Origin: Flavobacterium sp. UBA5153
GTDB taxonomy: Bacteria > Bacteroidota > Bacteroidia > Flavobacteriales > Flavobacteriaceae
Direction: 5' to 3'
Length of the DNA: 42,291 nucleotides
Assembly: GCA_002413745.1 (NCBI GenBank)
Contig: DHXP01000050.1
Span: 1-42,291 of the forward strand
Shown here: piece after piece, positions 17,665 through 26,446 of the stretch
Layout of the letters: the number at the start of each line of letters is the position of its first letter
Numbering within the stretch: the stretch's first letter is position 1
Notes under the pieces: model-generated
Told to the model about the DNA's origin: nothing
Database searches by the model: none
The model's input: only the letters and a program-made list of their open reading frames with translations
Translations under genes and position numbers: made by a program

Positions 17665-17672
17665 TAACTTTG
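17665..17672 (+). promoter_or_regulatory. Promoter -7 box TAACTTTG (zapA operon)
   Basis: TAACTTTG has a TTG at 17643-17645, exactly 19 nt upstream, a full match to the Bacteroidota pattern. It lies 28 nt before the first ATG of the coiled-coil/zapA pair. Confidence 0.75.
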
Positions 17673-17700
17673 TATGATTATGTAATACGTAGGATATGTT

Positions 17701-17991
17701 ATGAGTGTAATTGCAGAAATAATTGATACTCTTGAAAATAAGATTGAAAAACTTTTCATTAAAATAAATAGTTTAGAGAAAAATAATCAAGATTTGAAAA
17801 TTGAATTGACAAAAGCTGCACAAATCATACAAACCCAATCTCAAGAGATTGATGCCTTAAAATCGCAGTATGAAACACTTAAAATCGCCAACGCATTACT
17901 AGGCAGCGAAGATAATAAAAGAGATACAAAGCTTAAAATAAATTCATTGATTCGTGAAATTGATCACTGTATAGCACAGCTATCAGATTAG
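17701..17991 (+). CDS. Small coiled-coil protein upstream of zapA
   Basis: This 96-residue protein is nearly all heptad-patterned helix from about residue 5 to 70 (ENKIEKLFIKINSLEKNNQD) with no membrane segment. It lies 8 nt before zapA under one promoter. By size and structure it resembles ZapB-type division factors, which pair with ZapA at the Z-ring. There is no clear sequence identity, so the role is inferred from position and shape only. Confidence 0.75.
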   Translation: MSVIAEIIDTLENKIEKLFIKINSLEKNNQDLKIELTKAAQIIQTQSQEIDALKSQYETLKIANALLGSEDNKRDTKLKINSLIREIDHCIAQLSD

Positions 17992-17999
17992 TAAAAGAT

Positions 18000-18293
18000 A
18001 TGGACGAAAAGCTTAAAATTAAAATATCAATTGCAGACAGGATCTACCCATTAACGGTAGAACTATCCCAGGAAGAAGGCCTTAGAAGTGCTTCGAAGAA
18101 AATTGACGTGATGATAAAGCAATTTGAAGAAAATTATGCAGTTCGTGACAAGCAGGATGTATTAGCAATGTGTGCTTTGCAATTTGCCTCACAATCAGAA
18201 CAAAAACAAATTAATAGTGCGATAGATGGTGATGCAACCATCGAAAGAATTAAAAAAATCAATGCACTTTTAGATAAATATCTCGATAATTAA
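18000..18293 (+). CDS. zapA: Cell division protein ZapA
   Basis: This 97-residue protein matches ZapA: an N-terminal beta-rich part with IADRIYPLTVELSQEEGLRS, then a helical C-terminal half (DVLAMCALQFASQSEQKQIN). ZapA binds and bundles FtsZ filaments at the division site. It is the second gene of the operon with the coiled-coil protein, and a probable 6S RNA follows. Confidence 0.9.
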   Translation: MDEKLKIKISIADRIYPLTVELSQEEGLRSASKKIDVMIKQFEENYAVRDKQDVLAMCALQFASQSEQKQINSAIDGDATIERIKKINALLDKYLDN

Positions 18294-18317
18294 ACGTTCT
18301 TTACAAAAACTAAGATA

Positions 18318-18480
18318 CTGCCTACATTAGTTCATATTTGGTAAACTCAACACTAACAAATTAGAATGAGCAAATCATCGTTACTATAGCACGTCACGCC
18401 CTGCGTGAAAGCTTGAACAACGAGTTAGCTCAAAACTTGTCTTTCCGAGTTTATTCAAGCAACCTAATGTAGGCTTTTTT
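18318..18480 (+). ncRNA. ssrS: Probable 6S RNA
   Basis: The stretch between zapA and rny folds into a long rod. A perfect 11-bp terminal stem joins 18320-18330 and 18464-18474 and ends in six T. A 7-bp stem (18342-18348 with 18447-18453) and a CTAAC/GTTAG stem (18353-18357 with 18424-18428) follow, then a large central open region and an apical hairpin CACGC-CCT-GCGTG (18395-18407). Size (about 160 nt), rod shape with a central bubble, and position next to zapA all fit 6S RNA, which binds sigma-70 RNA polymerase in stationary phase. No separate promoter was found, so it may be processed from the zapA transcript. Confidence 0.7.
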
Positions 18481-18500
18481 ATATATAAATTTTAATAAAC

Positions 18501-20063
18501 ATGGACATTTTAACAATAATTATTTCAGGAATTGCCGGTATAGCGGGGGGATTTGGCATAGCCAAAACTATTGAGAAAAGCAATATTTCCAATTTGATCA
18601 AAAACGCAAAAAAAGAAGCCGCATCTATTTTAAAAGATGCCAATCTTGAGGCCGAAAACATAAAAAAAGATAAAATTCTTCAAGCAAAGGAAAAGTTTAT
18701 CGAATTGAAGTCAGAACACGAACAAGTAATTCTTTCTCGTGACCAGAAAATGGCCGAAGTCGAAAAAAGGATTCGAGACAAAGAATCCCAAATTTCAAAT
18801 GAATTGTCAAAAGCCAAGAAAGTAAATGACGATTTTGAATCTAAAACTTTAGAATACAACAATAAAATAGAAGTTTTAGATAAAAAACAAGCAGAAGTAG
18901 ATAAATTGCATAAAAGTCAACTTCAACAGCTGGAAGTAATTTCCGGATTGTCTGCAGAACAGGCTAAAAATCAATTGGTCGAAGGTTTGAAGGCCGAAGC
19001 CAAAACCAAAGCGATGTCCTACATTCAAGACACTATCGAAGAGGCTAAATTGACGGCACAACAAGAGGCCAAGAAAATCATTATTAACACCATCCAAAGA
19101 GTTGGAACGGAAGAAGCGGTAGAAAACTGCGTATCCGTTTTCAACATCGAATCTGATGATGTAAAAGGTAGAATTATTGGTCGTGAAGGTAGAAATATTA
19201 GAGCGATTGAAGCAGCAACTGGCGTAGAAATTATCGTGGACGACACACCTGAAGCCATTATTCTTTCCTGTTTTGATCCTGTGCGTAGAGAAATTGCACG
19301 TTTGGCTTTACACAAACTAGTAACGGATGGACGTATACATCCAGCACGTATTGAAGAAGTTGTAGCCAAAACAACCAAACAAATTGACGATGAAATTATA
19401 GAAGTGGGTAAACGTACGGTTATCGATTTAGGCATCCATGGTTTACATCCTGAATTGATAAAAGTTGTGGGTAGAATGAAATACCGATCCTCTTATGGAC
19501 AAAATTTACTGCAACACTCACGCGAAGTTTCCAAGCTTTGTGGAATTATGGCCGCCGAATTAGGTTTGAATGTAAAACTAGCCAAAAGAGCCGGTTTATT
19601 ACATGATATTGGTAAAGTTCCAGACGCCGAAAGTGATTTGCCACATGCATTATTAGGAATGCAATGGGCTGAAAAATATGGCGAAAAAGAAGAAGTTTGC
19701 AACGCCATCGGGGCACACCACGACGAAATTGAGATGAAATCATTGTTATCTCCAATTGTTCAAGTTTGTGATGCGATTTCGGGTGCGAGACCAGGCGCCA
19801 GACGTCAGGTTTTGGACTCTTATATTCAACGTTTAAAAGATTTGGAAGAAGTTGCTTATGGATTTAGCGGAGTGAAAAACGCTTATGCAATTCAAGCAGG
19901 TAGAGAACTTCGTGTCATTGTCGAAAGCGAAAAAGTTTCTGATGATTATGCAGCCACTTTGTCTTTCGAAATTTCACAAAAAATACAAACAGAAATGACT
20001 TATCCGGGTCAGGTTAAAGTAACCGTTATTAGAGAGACAAGAGCGGTAAATATTGCGAAATAA
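18501..20063 (+). CDS. rny: Ribonuclease Y
   Basis: This 520-residue endoribonuclease has an N-terminal membrane anchor ([20 protein letters not shown]), a long charged coiled coil (about 30-190), a KH domain near residue 222 ([19 protein letters not shown]) and an HD domain with LLHDIGK at about 366-372. RNase Y begins mRNA decay at the membrane. The order and length match the family. It has its own terminator. Confidence 0.96.
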   Translation: MDILTIIISGIAGIAGGFGIAKTIEKSNISNLIKNAKKEAASILKDANLEAENIKKDKILQAKEKFIELKSEHEQVILSRDQKMAEVEKRIRDKESQISNELSKAKKVNDDFESKTLEYNNKIEVLDKKQAEVDKLHKSQLQQLEVISGLSAEQAKNQLVEGLKAEAKTKAMSYIQDTIEEAKLTAQQEAKKIIINTIQRVGTEEAVENCVSVFNIESDDVKGRIIGREGRNIRAIEAATGVEIIVDDTPEAIILSCFDPVRREIARLALHKLVTDGRIHPARIEEVVAKTTKQIDDEIIEVGKRTVIDLGIHGLHPELIKVVGRMKYRSSYGQNLLQHSREVSKLCGIMAAELGLNVKLAKRAGLLHDIGKVPDAESDLPHALLGMQWAEKYGEKEEVCNAIGAHHDEIEMKSLLSPIVQVCDAISGARPGARRQVLDSYIQRLKDLEEVAYGFSGVKNAYAIQAGRELRVIVESEKVSDDYAATLSFEISQKIQTEMTYPGQVKVTVIRETRAVNIAK

Positions 20064-20111
20064 GCCCATTCTAGCCTTCTCAAAGAGAAGAAATTGATGT
20101 AATAAAAATAT

Positions 20112-20150
20112 AAGACTTGTTAATTGAAAAATTGGCAAGTCTTTTTTTTA
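20112..20150 (+). terminator. Terminator of rny
   Basis: AAGACTTG (20112-20119) and CAAGTCTT (20136-20143) form a stem followed by a T-run on the plus strand. It separates rny from the convergent xerD. Confidence 0.8.
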
Positions 20151-20165
20151 TCTGCCATCTGCCAA

Positions 20166-21062
20166 CTAACGCCTGGGATGAAAATCATTTAGCACTTGTG
20201 TCAAAAATCTTCTATCCAGATGCACATAAATCTCTGTCGTGGTGATTGATTCATGACCAAGCATTAATTGAATCGAACGCAAATCGGCACCATTTTCAAG
20301 AAGATGCGTAGCAAATGAATGCCGCAAAGTATGGGGACTTATGTTTTTGTTCAAATTTATTTGGGTTGACAAATCCTTGATTATTGTAAAAATCATGGCT
20401 CTCGAAAGCTGGCCTCCTCTCCTGTTTAAAAACAAGGTGTCATCAAACCCTTTTTTGATATTCAAATCAATTCGAATGGTATCCCTGTAAATCTGAATAT
20501 ATTTTTGGGTCAAATTTCCAATGGGCACAAAACGCTGTTTATTTCCTTTACCTGTGATCTTGATGAAACCTTCATCGAAGAATAAATCAGAAATTTTTAG
20601 CGTCACCAATTCCGAAACCCGAAGCCCGCAGCCATAAAGGGTTTCTAACATCGCTCGATTTCGTTCTCCCTCGTTTGTGCTCAAATCGATTGCCAAAATA
20701 AGCGCATCAATTTCATCAACTGATAAAGTATCGGGGAGTTTCCTTCCTGTTTTTGGGGTTTCGATCAGTTCCAAAGGATTGTCCGAACGATAATCTTCGA
20801 AAATCAAATAGCCGAAAAAACTTTTTAATCCCGAAATGATTCTGGCCTGTGAACGAGGATTAACTTCTTTTGAAACGTTATAAATGAATTGTTGAATGGT
20901 TTCTTCGGTTATTTTTATGGGCGAAACAACAATCTCGTTTTCCGTAAGAAAAAGGCACATGCGTTCAATATCAAAAGAATAATTATCAATGGTATTTTTG
21001 GATAATCCTCTTTCGATTCTGAGATAAGATTGATAACTTTTTATATAATTGTTCCAATTCAT
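20166..21062 (-). CDS. xerD: Site-specific tyrosine recombinase XerD
   Basis: This 298-residue protein has an N-terminal SAM-like domain (1-90) and a catalytic domain with Arg148 (GCGLRVSEL), Lys172 (TGKGNKQRF), His244 and Arg247 (HTLRHSFATH), His270 (LGHESI) and nucleophile Tyr279. The length and standalone core-genome setting fit XerD, which resolves chromosome dimers at dif with its XerC partner, and not a mobile-element integrase. No dif site was seen in the window. Confidence 0.9.
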   Translation of the reverse strand: MNWNNYIKSYQSYLRIERGLSKNTIDNYSFDIERMCLFLTENEIVVSPIKITEETIQQFIYNVSKEVNPRSQARIISGLKSFFGYLIFEDYRSDNPLELIETPKTGRKLPDTLSVDEIDALILAIDLSTNEGERNRAMLETLYGCGLRVSELVTLKISDLFFDEGFIKITGKGNKQRFVPIGNLTQKYIQIYRDTIRIDLNIKKGFDDTLFLNRRGGQLSRAMIFTIIKDLSTQINLNKNISPHTLRHSFATHLLENGADLRSIQLMLGHESITTTEIYVHLDRRFLTQVLNDFHPRR

Positions 21063-21212
21063 GAAAGCAAAGTAAAGGTTTTTTTGGACATAAAAAACTT
21101 CCTGAATAGACTTAAAAAAGTTTAAATATTATTTTTTGACTTTTAAATATAAAACAGTTAATTATATAAAAACTCTTTTAAATAATGAAACAAAAGTTTC
21201 TACTAAACATTC

Positions 21213-21220
21213 TACTTTTG
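21213..21220 (+). promoter_or_regulatory. Promoter -7 box TACTTTTG (beta-barrel protein)
   Basis: TACTTTTG fits TAnnTTTG. Transcription would start near 21227 and leave a leader of about 115 nt before the ATG at 21344. No other gene lies in 21063-21343. Confidence 0.6.
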
Positions 21221-21343
21221 TAAAAGGAAGTTTATTCCTGATTCAAAGGAATTACTAAAAAGTTCAATAAACACAATAATCAGCAAATTAATGAGTTTTA
21301 AACTACAAGTTCTAATCTATAAACAAAATTTAAAAACAATATT

Positions 21344-21907
21344 ATGAAAAAGACAATTTTAGTTACCGTTTTACTGCTTGCAATATCAGTTAATGTTCAG
21401 GCGCAATTATTACGATTTGGTATAAAGGCTGGACTAAACTATGCCAATCAAACCGGCACTAACATCACCATAAACAGTGGAAATTATAATAAGGATGCCA
21501 TAACTAGCTATCATGCCGGATTAGTGGCCGAAATTAATCTAACAGAAGGTTTTTCTGTTCAACCAGAATTACTGTATTCTACCCAAGGAGCTACTTACAA
21601 ATATGCAGCTACTGAATTTAAAAACGAACTGGGTTATTTATCCATCCCTGTTATGGCAAAATTTCATTTGAATAAATTTATTAGTCTTGATCTTGGCCCA
21701 CAAGCTTCTTTTTTATTAAGCGAAAGAAATCAATTCAATGTTAAAGATGCCAACACTTTCGATTTTGGAGTTGCCGGAGGTTTAGGATTGAATATCACCA
21801 AAAGTATATTTATACAAGGTCGTTATGTATTAGGTTTAACCGATGCTTCAAAAGATGCACAAATTAAAAACTCTGTAGTTCAAGTTTCGGCAGGTCTTAT
21901 GTTCTAA
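21344..21907 (+). CDS. Outer-membrane beta-barrel (porin-like) protein
   Basis: This 187-residue protein has signal peptide MKKTILVTVLLLAISVNVQAQ and then alternating amphipathic strands starting LLRFGIKAGLNYANQTGTNI, as in the PorT/OMP_b-brl_2 family of Bacteroidota. It should form a small eight-strand barrel in the outer membrane. The specific function is unknown. It is monocistronic, with its own promoter and terminator. Confidence 0.85.
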   Translation: MKKTILVTVLLLAISVNVQAQLLRFGIKAGLNYANQTGTNITINSGNYNKDAITSYHAGLVAEINLTEGFSVQPELLYSTQGATYKYAATEFKNELGYLSIPVMAKFHLNKFISLDLGPQASFLLSERNQFNVKDANTFDFGVAGGLGLNITKSIFIQGRYVLGLTDASKDAQIKNSVVQVSAGLMF

Positions 21908-21934
21908 GAAAATTAAAAAAATAATAAATTTATC

Positions 21935-21966
21935 AAAACCGTTCTTTAAATTGGAACGGTTTTTTT
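21935..21966 (+). terminator. Terminator of the beta-barrel gene
   Basis: AAAACCGTTC (21935-21944) and GAACGGTTTT (21954-21963) form a perfect 10-bp stem followed by T. Confidence 0.85.
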
Positions 21967-21988
21967 ATTTTTACCAAAACATCAATTT

Positions 21989-22402
21989 ATGAAAATTTGC
22001 ATCATCAACGGACCAAACCTTAATCTATTAGGAAAACGAGAACCAGAAGTATATGGAAGTCAAACTTTTGAAGATTATTTCAATACTTTAAAAGAGAAAT
22101 TCCCGCAAATAGAACTAAATTATTATCAAAGCAACGTCGAAGGAGAATTGATTGATAAAATTCAGGAACTTGGTTTTTCGTATGACGGTATTATCCTAAA
22201 TGCCGGCGCTTACACACATACTTCGATTGGCATTGGCGATGCCGTAAAAGCCATAACGACTCCAGTGGTTGAAGTGCATATTTCGAATACTTTTTCTCGT
22301 GAAAGTTTCAGGCATCAATCTTATATCTCTGGCAATGCCAAAGGTGTTATTCTCGGTTTTGGATTACGAAGTTATGAATTAGCGTTAATGTCATTTTTAT
22401 AG
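21989..22402 (+). CDS. aroQ: 3-Dehydroquinate dehydratase, type II
   Basis: This 137-residue enzyme converts 3-dehydroquinate to 3-dehydroshikimate in the shikimate pathway. Seen: INGPNLNLLGKREPEVYG with catalytic Tyr22, ILNAGAYTHTSIGIGDA, and EVHISN with catalytic His97 followed by RESFRHQSYIS. Length and motifs match type II dehydroquinases, which form dodecamers. Confidence 0.96.
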   Translation: MKICIINGPNLNLLGKREPEVYGSQTFEDYFNTLKEKFPQIELNYYQSNVEGELIDKIQELGFSYDGIILNAGAYTHTSIGIGDAVKAITTPVVEVHISNTFSRESFRHQSYISGNAKGVILGFGLRSYELALMSFL

Positions 22403-22440
22403 TTATTATGCTATTCAACATTTAACCATTATCGAACATA

Positions 22441-22478
22441 AAAAGTGTCAGATTTTAAAAAATCTGACACTTTTTTAT
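22441..22478. terminator. Bidirectional terminator between aroQ and the CDF gene
   Basis: A 14-bp perfect stem joins 22441-22454 and 22461-22474 (AAAAGTGTCAGATT and its complement), with T-runs on both strands. It serves the convergent aroQ and CDF genes. Confidence 0.88.
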
Positions 22479-22503
22479 GTTTAGAAATTTACTTACTTTA
22501 ATT

Positions 22504-23373
22504 CTATTCATTCGGCTCAATATGTATTAAAACATGTCCTAACTCAGGGATTTCCTGGCGCAAAGTGTCTTTGAGTTTATGTGATAAGAGGTGCCCTTCT
22601 TTTACTGTAATATTTGCATTGACAATAGCATGTAAATCAACATGATATTTCATCCCTGCTTTGCGAATAAAACATTTTTCGGTATCTACTATACCATCCA
22701 CCTGATGAGAAATCTTTCTAATTTCATCAACTAAATCTTCATTTAGATGTTCATCCATAATTTCGCCAAGTGCAGGTCTGAAAATCAAATAACTGTTGTA
22801 AAGAATAAATCCCGATGCAAAAAGTGCAGCCCAGTCATCTGCCGACTCATACCCTTTCCCCAAAATCAAGGCAATAGAAATTCCAATAAATGCGGCTACC
22901 GATGTTATTGCATCGCTTCTATGGTGCCAAGCATCGGCTTTTAGAGAAGAACTGTTACTTTCTTTGCTTCTATTCAACACCAAACGATACGAATATTCTT
23001 TCCAAATAATTATTATGCCAAGAACAATTAATGTCCAGGATTTAGGCAATTCGTGGGGTGTTCCAATATTGTTGATGCTTTCATAAGCAATAATTGTTGC
23101 CGAAGTAATTAAAAAACCCACCACCAAAAAAGTGACTAAGGGTTCGGCCCGACCGTGGCCATAAGGATGATTCTCGTCTGCTGGTTTGTTCGAATATTTG
23201 ATTCCAAATAATACCAAAAATGAAGAAAAAATATCAGTCGTAGATTCGATTGCATCTGCCACTAAGGCATAAGAATTTCCAAAAAAACCGGCTAATCCTT
23301 TAATTAAAGCCAAAGCAGCATTACTTATTATACTAAAATAAGTCGCTTTTACTGCGGTTTGTTCGTTTGTCAT
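22504..23373 (-). CDS. Cation diffusion facilitator (CDF) family transporter
   Basis: This 289-residue protein has about five to six membrane helices in residues 10-205. Metal-site residues are in helix 2 (LVADAIESTTDIFSS) and helix 5 (WHHRSDAITSVAAF), and the HPYGHGRAEPL loop lies between. A C-terminal cytoplasmic domain from about 205 is typical of the family. It should export a divalent metal such as zinc, iron or manganese in exchange for protons. The metal is not determined. It starts 37 nt after the murA stop and may be co-transcribed. Confidence 0.92.
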   Translation of the reverse strand: MTNEQTAVKATYFSIISNAALALIKGLAGFFGNSYALVADAIESTTDIFSSFLVLFGIKYSNKPADENHPYGHGRAEPLVTFLVVGFLITSATIIAYESINNIGTPHELPKSWTLIVLGIIIIWKEYSYRLVLNRSKESNSSSLKADAWHHRSDAITSVAAFIGISIALILGKGYESADDWAALFASGFILYNSYLIFRPALGEIMDEHLNEDLVDEIRKISHQVDGIVDTEKCFIRKAGMKYHVDLHAIVNANITVKEGHLLSHKLKDTLRQEIPELGHVLIHIEPNE

Positions 23374-23410
23374 TCTGTTTTTTTTTAAAAATTAAAAAGT
23401 AGATTATAGA

Positions 23411-24721
23411 TTAAGCTCTTACAATCTTCGCACCAATGGCTCTCAACCGTTCGTCTATTCTTTCGTAACCTCTATCTATTTGTTCAATATTTTGAATGGT
23501 ACTTGTTCCTTTTGCAGAAAGCGCCGCAATCAACAAGGAAATTCCTGCACGAATATCTGGCGAGGACATAGTTGTGGCTTTCAATTGTGATTTGAAATCG
23601 TGACCAATTACAACTGCTCTGTGTGGGTCGCACAAAATAATTTTGGCACCCATATCAATCAATTTATCGACGAAAAACAATCGGCTTTCAAACATTTTTT
23701 GATGAATAAGAACGTCTCCTCTTGCCTGTGTAGCCACTACCAGAACAATACTCAACAAATCTGGCGTGAATCCAGGCCAAGGCGCATCTGAAATGGTGAG
23801 AATGGAACCATCAATATCGGTCTTTACTTGGTAACCATCTTTGTGTTCCGGAATATAAATGTCGTCGCCTCTTTTTTCTAATGTAATTCCCAGTTTTCTA
23901 AACACATTTGGAATAAGTCCCAGATTTTCCCAACTCACGTCCTTAATGGTAATTTCGCTTCTGGTCATTGCGGCAAGTCCTATCCAGCTTCCTATTTCGA
24001 TCATGTCGGGAAGAATTCTATGGGTACAACCTCCAAGACTTTCAACACCTTCAATGGTTAATAAGTTCGAACCAATTCCCGTTATTTTCGCTCCCATTGC
24101 GTTCAACATCTTGCACAATTGTTGCAAATACGGTTCGCAAGCAGCGTTGTAAACTGTTGTTTTTCCTTTTGCCAAAACCGCAGCCATAACTATATTTGCT
24201 GTTCCGGTCACCGAAGCTTCATCTAATAACATATCGGCGCCAGTCAAGCCATTAGGAGCTTCAACTCCATAAAAATGGTCTTCTCTGTTGTAACGGAATT
24301 TGGCGCCAAGATTGATGAATCCTTCAAAATGGGTATCGAGTCTTCTTCTGCCTATTTTATCGCCGCCCGGTTTTGGAATATATCCTTTTCCGAAGCGTGC
24401 CAAGAGCGGCCCAACAACCATAATAGAACCTCGAAGTGAACCTCCTTCTTTTTTGAATGCTTCTGTTTCCAGATAATGTACATTCACTTCATCTGCTTGA
24501 AAAGTATAGGATCCAGGTCCTATTTTTTGAATTTTTACGCCTAAATTTCCCAAAAGCGTAATCAGTTTATTGACATCAATTATGTCTGGAATGTTATTGA
24601 TGGTAACCTTTTCAGGAGTCAATAATATGGCGCATAAAATTTGTAACGCCTCGTTTTTGGCTCCTTGTGGCGTGATTTCGCCTTTTAATTGAATGCCTCC
24701 TTCTATTTTGAAAATTCCCAT
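23411..24721 (-). CDS. murA: UDP-N-acetylglucosamine 1-carboxyvinyltransferase
   Basis: This 436-residue enzyme makes the first committed peptidoglycan precursor by transferring enolpyruvate from PEP to UDP-N-acetylglucosamine. The N terminus (IEGGIQLKGEITPQGAKNEA) and the phosphate-loop segment KPGGDKIGRRRLD are clear. The residue at the Cys115 position of the E. coli enzyme is Asp121 here. Such Asp variants, known in Mycobacterium and Chlamydia, are active but not alkylated by fosfomycin. The DUF493-DUF4290-murA order on one strand is a recurrent Bacteroidota arrangement. Confidence 0.95.
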   Translation of the reverse strand: MGIFKIEGGIQLKGEITPQGAKNEALQILCAILLTPEKVTINNIPDIIDVNKLITLLGNLGVKIQKIGPGSYTFQADEVNVHYLETEAFKKEGGSLRGSIMVVGPLLARFGKGYIPKPGGDKIGRRRLDTHFEGFINLGAKFRYNREDHFYGVEAPNGLTGADMLLDEASVTGTANIVMAAVLAKGKTTVYNAACEPYLQQLCKMLNAMGAKITGIGSNLLTIEGVESLGGCTHRILPDMIEIGSWIGLAAMTRSEITIKDVSWENLGLIPNVFRKLGITLEKRGDDIYIPEHKDGYQVKTDIDGSILTISDAPWPGFTPDLLSIVLVVATQARGDVLIHQKMFESRLFFVDKLIDMGAKIILCDPHRAVVIGHDFKSQLKATTMSSPDIRAGISLLIAALSAKGTSTIQNIEQIDRGYERIDERLRAIGAKIVRA

Positions 24722-24734
24722 TTTTCGAATTATA

Positions 24735-24803
24735 AATTATGAGTTATGAGTTAATGAATTATGGATTAAAAGTTAATGTTAAAAAAATTCATAACTCATA
24801 ATT
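24735..24803. repeat. 15-bp inverted repeat between DUF4290 and murA
   Basis: AATTATGAGTTATGA (24735-24749) recurs inverted at 24789-24803. The intervening DNA holds further copies of ATGA(A/G)TTA words. AT-rich word repeats of this kind are common between genes in flavobacteria. It might act as a weak attenuator inside the operon. Confidence 0.7.
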
Positions 24804-24813
24804 CATAACTGGC

Positions 24814-25539
24814 TTACAAAGGTTTTCTGTTTTGACTTTTATGTGTCGGATTTTGCTTTCCGGATTTTATATTCTTGTTGCTCTGAATTTTTGGTTGTCC
24901 AGCAGGCATTATTTTATTAGACACTCGCTTATTTGTTCGTAATAAATCAGTAGTATTCAAAAGCTCTTCGGTGCTTTGAAGCAAATTCAGTTTTCCTTCG
25001 GATAGTTCATATAAATGTTCGAAAATAACATCGTCTTTTACCGTGTCTTTATTCCAACTTAAGTATGATTTTTTCATATGATTGGCAATGACTTTTACCA
25101 ATGCATTTTTCATTTCGCCTTCCTCCCATTTGTTGGCAACATCAATCATATATTTGATATTATTGCCATAAAATCGATATTTTGGAAAATTTTGCGGGTA
25201 TTTTAAAACATCGGGTTTCAGTTGTAATACTTCACGAGTAGGTACAGGATAAGGTGATTCAACATCCAATTTAAAATCAGACATTATAAATAATTGATCC
25301 CATAATTTGTGCTGAAAATCGGGTACATCACGCAAATGAGGATTCAAACTACCCATCACCTGAATGATATATTTTGCGGCTTTGTTACGTTCCACACTGT
25401 CTTCAATAGCGGTGGCTTGGTCAATTAATTTTTGTAAATGGCGACCGTATTCAGGAATAATTAAATGAGATCTCTCGGCATTATATTCCAAATGATGAAC
25501 GACATCATTCGAGTTTTCTTTTATATATTTTGAATTCAT
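24814..25539 (-). CDS. DUF4290 domain protein
   Basis: This 241-residue protein has the DUF4290 features: an N-terminal region with LEYNAERSHLIIPEYGRHLQ, then HLRDVPDFQHKLWDQLFIMSD and YPVPTREVLQLKP. The C-terminal 40 residues are basic, glycine- and asparagine-rich (MPAGQPKIQSNKNIKSGKQN), which suggests nucleic-acid contact or disorder. The function is unknown. It sits between DUF493 and murA. Confidence 0.85.
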   Translation of the reverse strand: MNSKYIKENSNDVVHHLEYNAERSHLIIPEYGRHLQKLIDQATAIEDSVERNKAAKYIIQVMGSLNPHLRDVPDFQHKLWDQLFIMSDFKLDVESPYPVPTREVLQLKPDVLKYPQNFPKYRFYGNNIKYMIDVANKWEEGEMKNALVKVIANHMKKSYLSWNKDTVKDDVIFEHLYELSEGKLNLLQSTEELLNTTDLLRTNKRVSNKIMPAGQPKIQSNKNIKSGKQNPTHKSQNRKPL

Positions 25540-25638
25540 ATTTGAAATTATTATTGTTGTTTTTGGGCATAAATAATATGCCTTTTGAAGAATAATCCTC
25601 CTTTGAGGATATATCTGCTCAAATATATTTGTTGCTGT

Positions 25639-25923
25639 TTATAGGGAAATAATACCTTTAATCGTAGAAACTTCTAAGTATTTATCAATTATTTCTTGGG
25701 CATCTTTCATGGTAACATCAACAGAGATACTCGTGAATTTGCCTGTTCTGGATTTTGTCGTTTTTATGACTGCTCCCATACAATCAAAGGCTTCTTCAAC
25801 ACGCACAACATTATCATTTTCAGATGGTACAATAAATTTATACAAATATAAAGCTGGCCAAGTATTGCTCATATCCAACTCTACTTTTAATCTATTATAA
25901 AATTCTTCGGTGTTTTTATCCAT
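25639..25923 (-). CDS. DUF493 family protein
   Basis: This 94-residue protein resembles the YbeD/DUF493 family, small ferredoxin-like fold proteins of about 90 residues: a central FTSISVDVTMKDAQEIIDKY preceded by TWPALYLYKFIVPSENDNVV. Its role is unclear; related proteins have been suggested as allosteric regulators. It heads the minus-strand group leading to murA and has its own promoter. Confidence 0.8.
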   Translation of the reverse strand: MDKNTEEFYNRLKVELDMSNTWPALYLYKFIVPSENDNVVRVEEAFDCMGAVIKTTKSRTGKFTSISVDVTMKDAQEIIDKYLEVSTIKGIISL

Positions 25924-25943
25924 TCTTTAATTAAAAATAAAAG

Positions 25944-25951
25944 CAAATATA
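25944..25951 (-). promoter_or_regulatory. Promoter -7 box TATATTTG (DUF493 gene)
   Basis: TATATTTG on the minus strand lies 20 nt before the ATG at 25923. No good -33 was found. Confidence 0.55.
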
Positions 25952-26056
25952 CGGTTTTGATTTGAGATTTGAGAATTTAGGATTTAGGATTTATAATTTT
26001 TAAAACAAAGAAATTCATAAGTCAAAAAAATCTTTCAAAATCCAGATAACTTTAGG

Positions 26057-26064
26057 TAAATTTG
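26057..26064 (+). promoter_or_regulatory. Promoter -7 box TAAATTTG (decayed ATPase gene)
   Basis: TAAATTTG followed by CA lies 17 nt before the first codon of the pseudogene at 26082. The promoter appears intact although the gene is broken. Confidence 0.6.
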
Positions 26065-26081
26065 CACCTTATTTGAAAAGC

Positions 26082-26374
26082 GTGTATAAAGAAATTGTGG
26101 TCATTATTGGCGGACCAGGAACTGGCAAAAGCACTATCGATGGATTGATGGAAAAAGGTTTTACCTAATCCCCAGAAAATTTATATAAGCCTTTATTCTT
26201 CCGCCTTGGGAAGAAATTTTTACCGGCGACCAAGAGCGTTACGAGAACTTCGAACAAGCTAAACACATCGATGTTCATCTCGTAGAAACGTACAAAAAAT
26301 ACGGTTATAAACTCATAGAAGTTCCAAAAGATACCGTTGATAATAGAATTTTATTTATCTTGGAGCCAATTTAG
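26082..26374 (+). pseudogene. Decayed P-loop ATPase gene
   Basis: A GTG opens VYKEIVVIIGGPGTGKSTID (Walker A) and then GLMEKGFT and a stop. About 30 nt further on, a different stretch is open: PPWEEIFTGDQERYENFEQA, then ETYKKYGYKLIEVPKDTVDN and ILFILEPI to TAG at 26374. These are the two ends of a small AAA ATPase family of about 180 residues, with the middle lost. At about 98 codons in total it cannot make the normal protein. The remaining gap to 26446 is ACTG-rich low-complexity sequence. Confidence 0.8.
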
Positions 26375-26446
26375 TTACGACTTGCGAATTATGAGTTTCG
26401 AAATCTGCTAACTGCGACTGGACACTGATTACTGAACACCGAACAC

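Noticed and set aside
19025-19435. 136-codon minus-strand ORF inside rny
   Set aside because: It is antisense to the KH and HD domains of RNase Y, with no recognisable motifs or promoter.
20166-21062. Tyrosine recombinase as integrase of a mobile element
   Set aside because: Size, motifs and core neighbours fit XerD; no attachment repeats or cargo genes lie around it.
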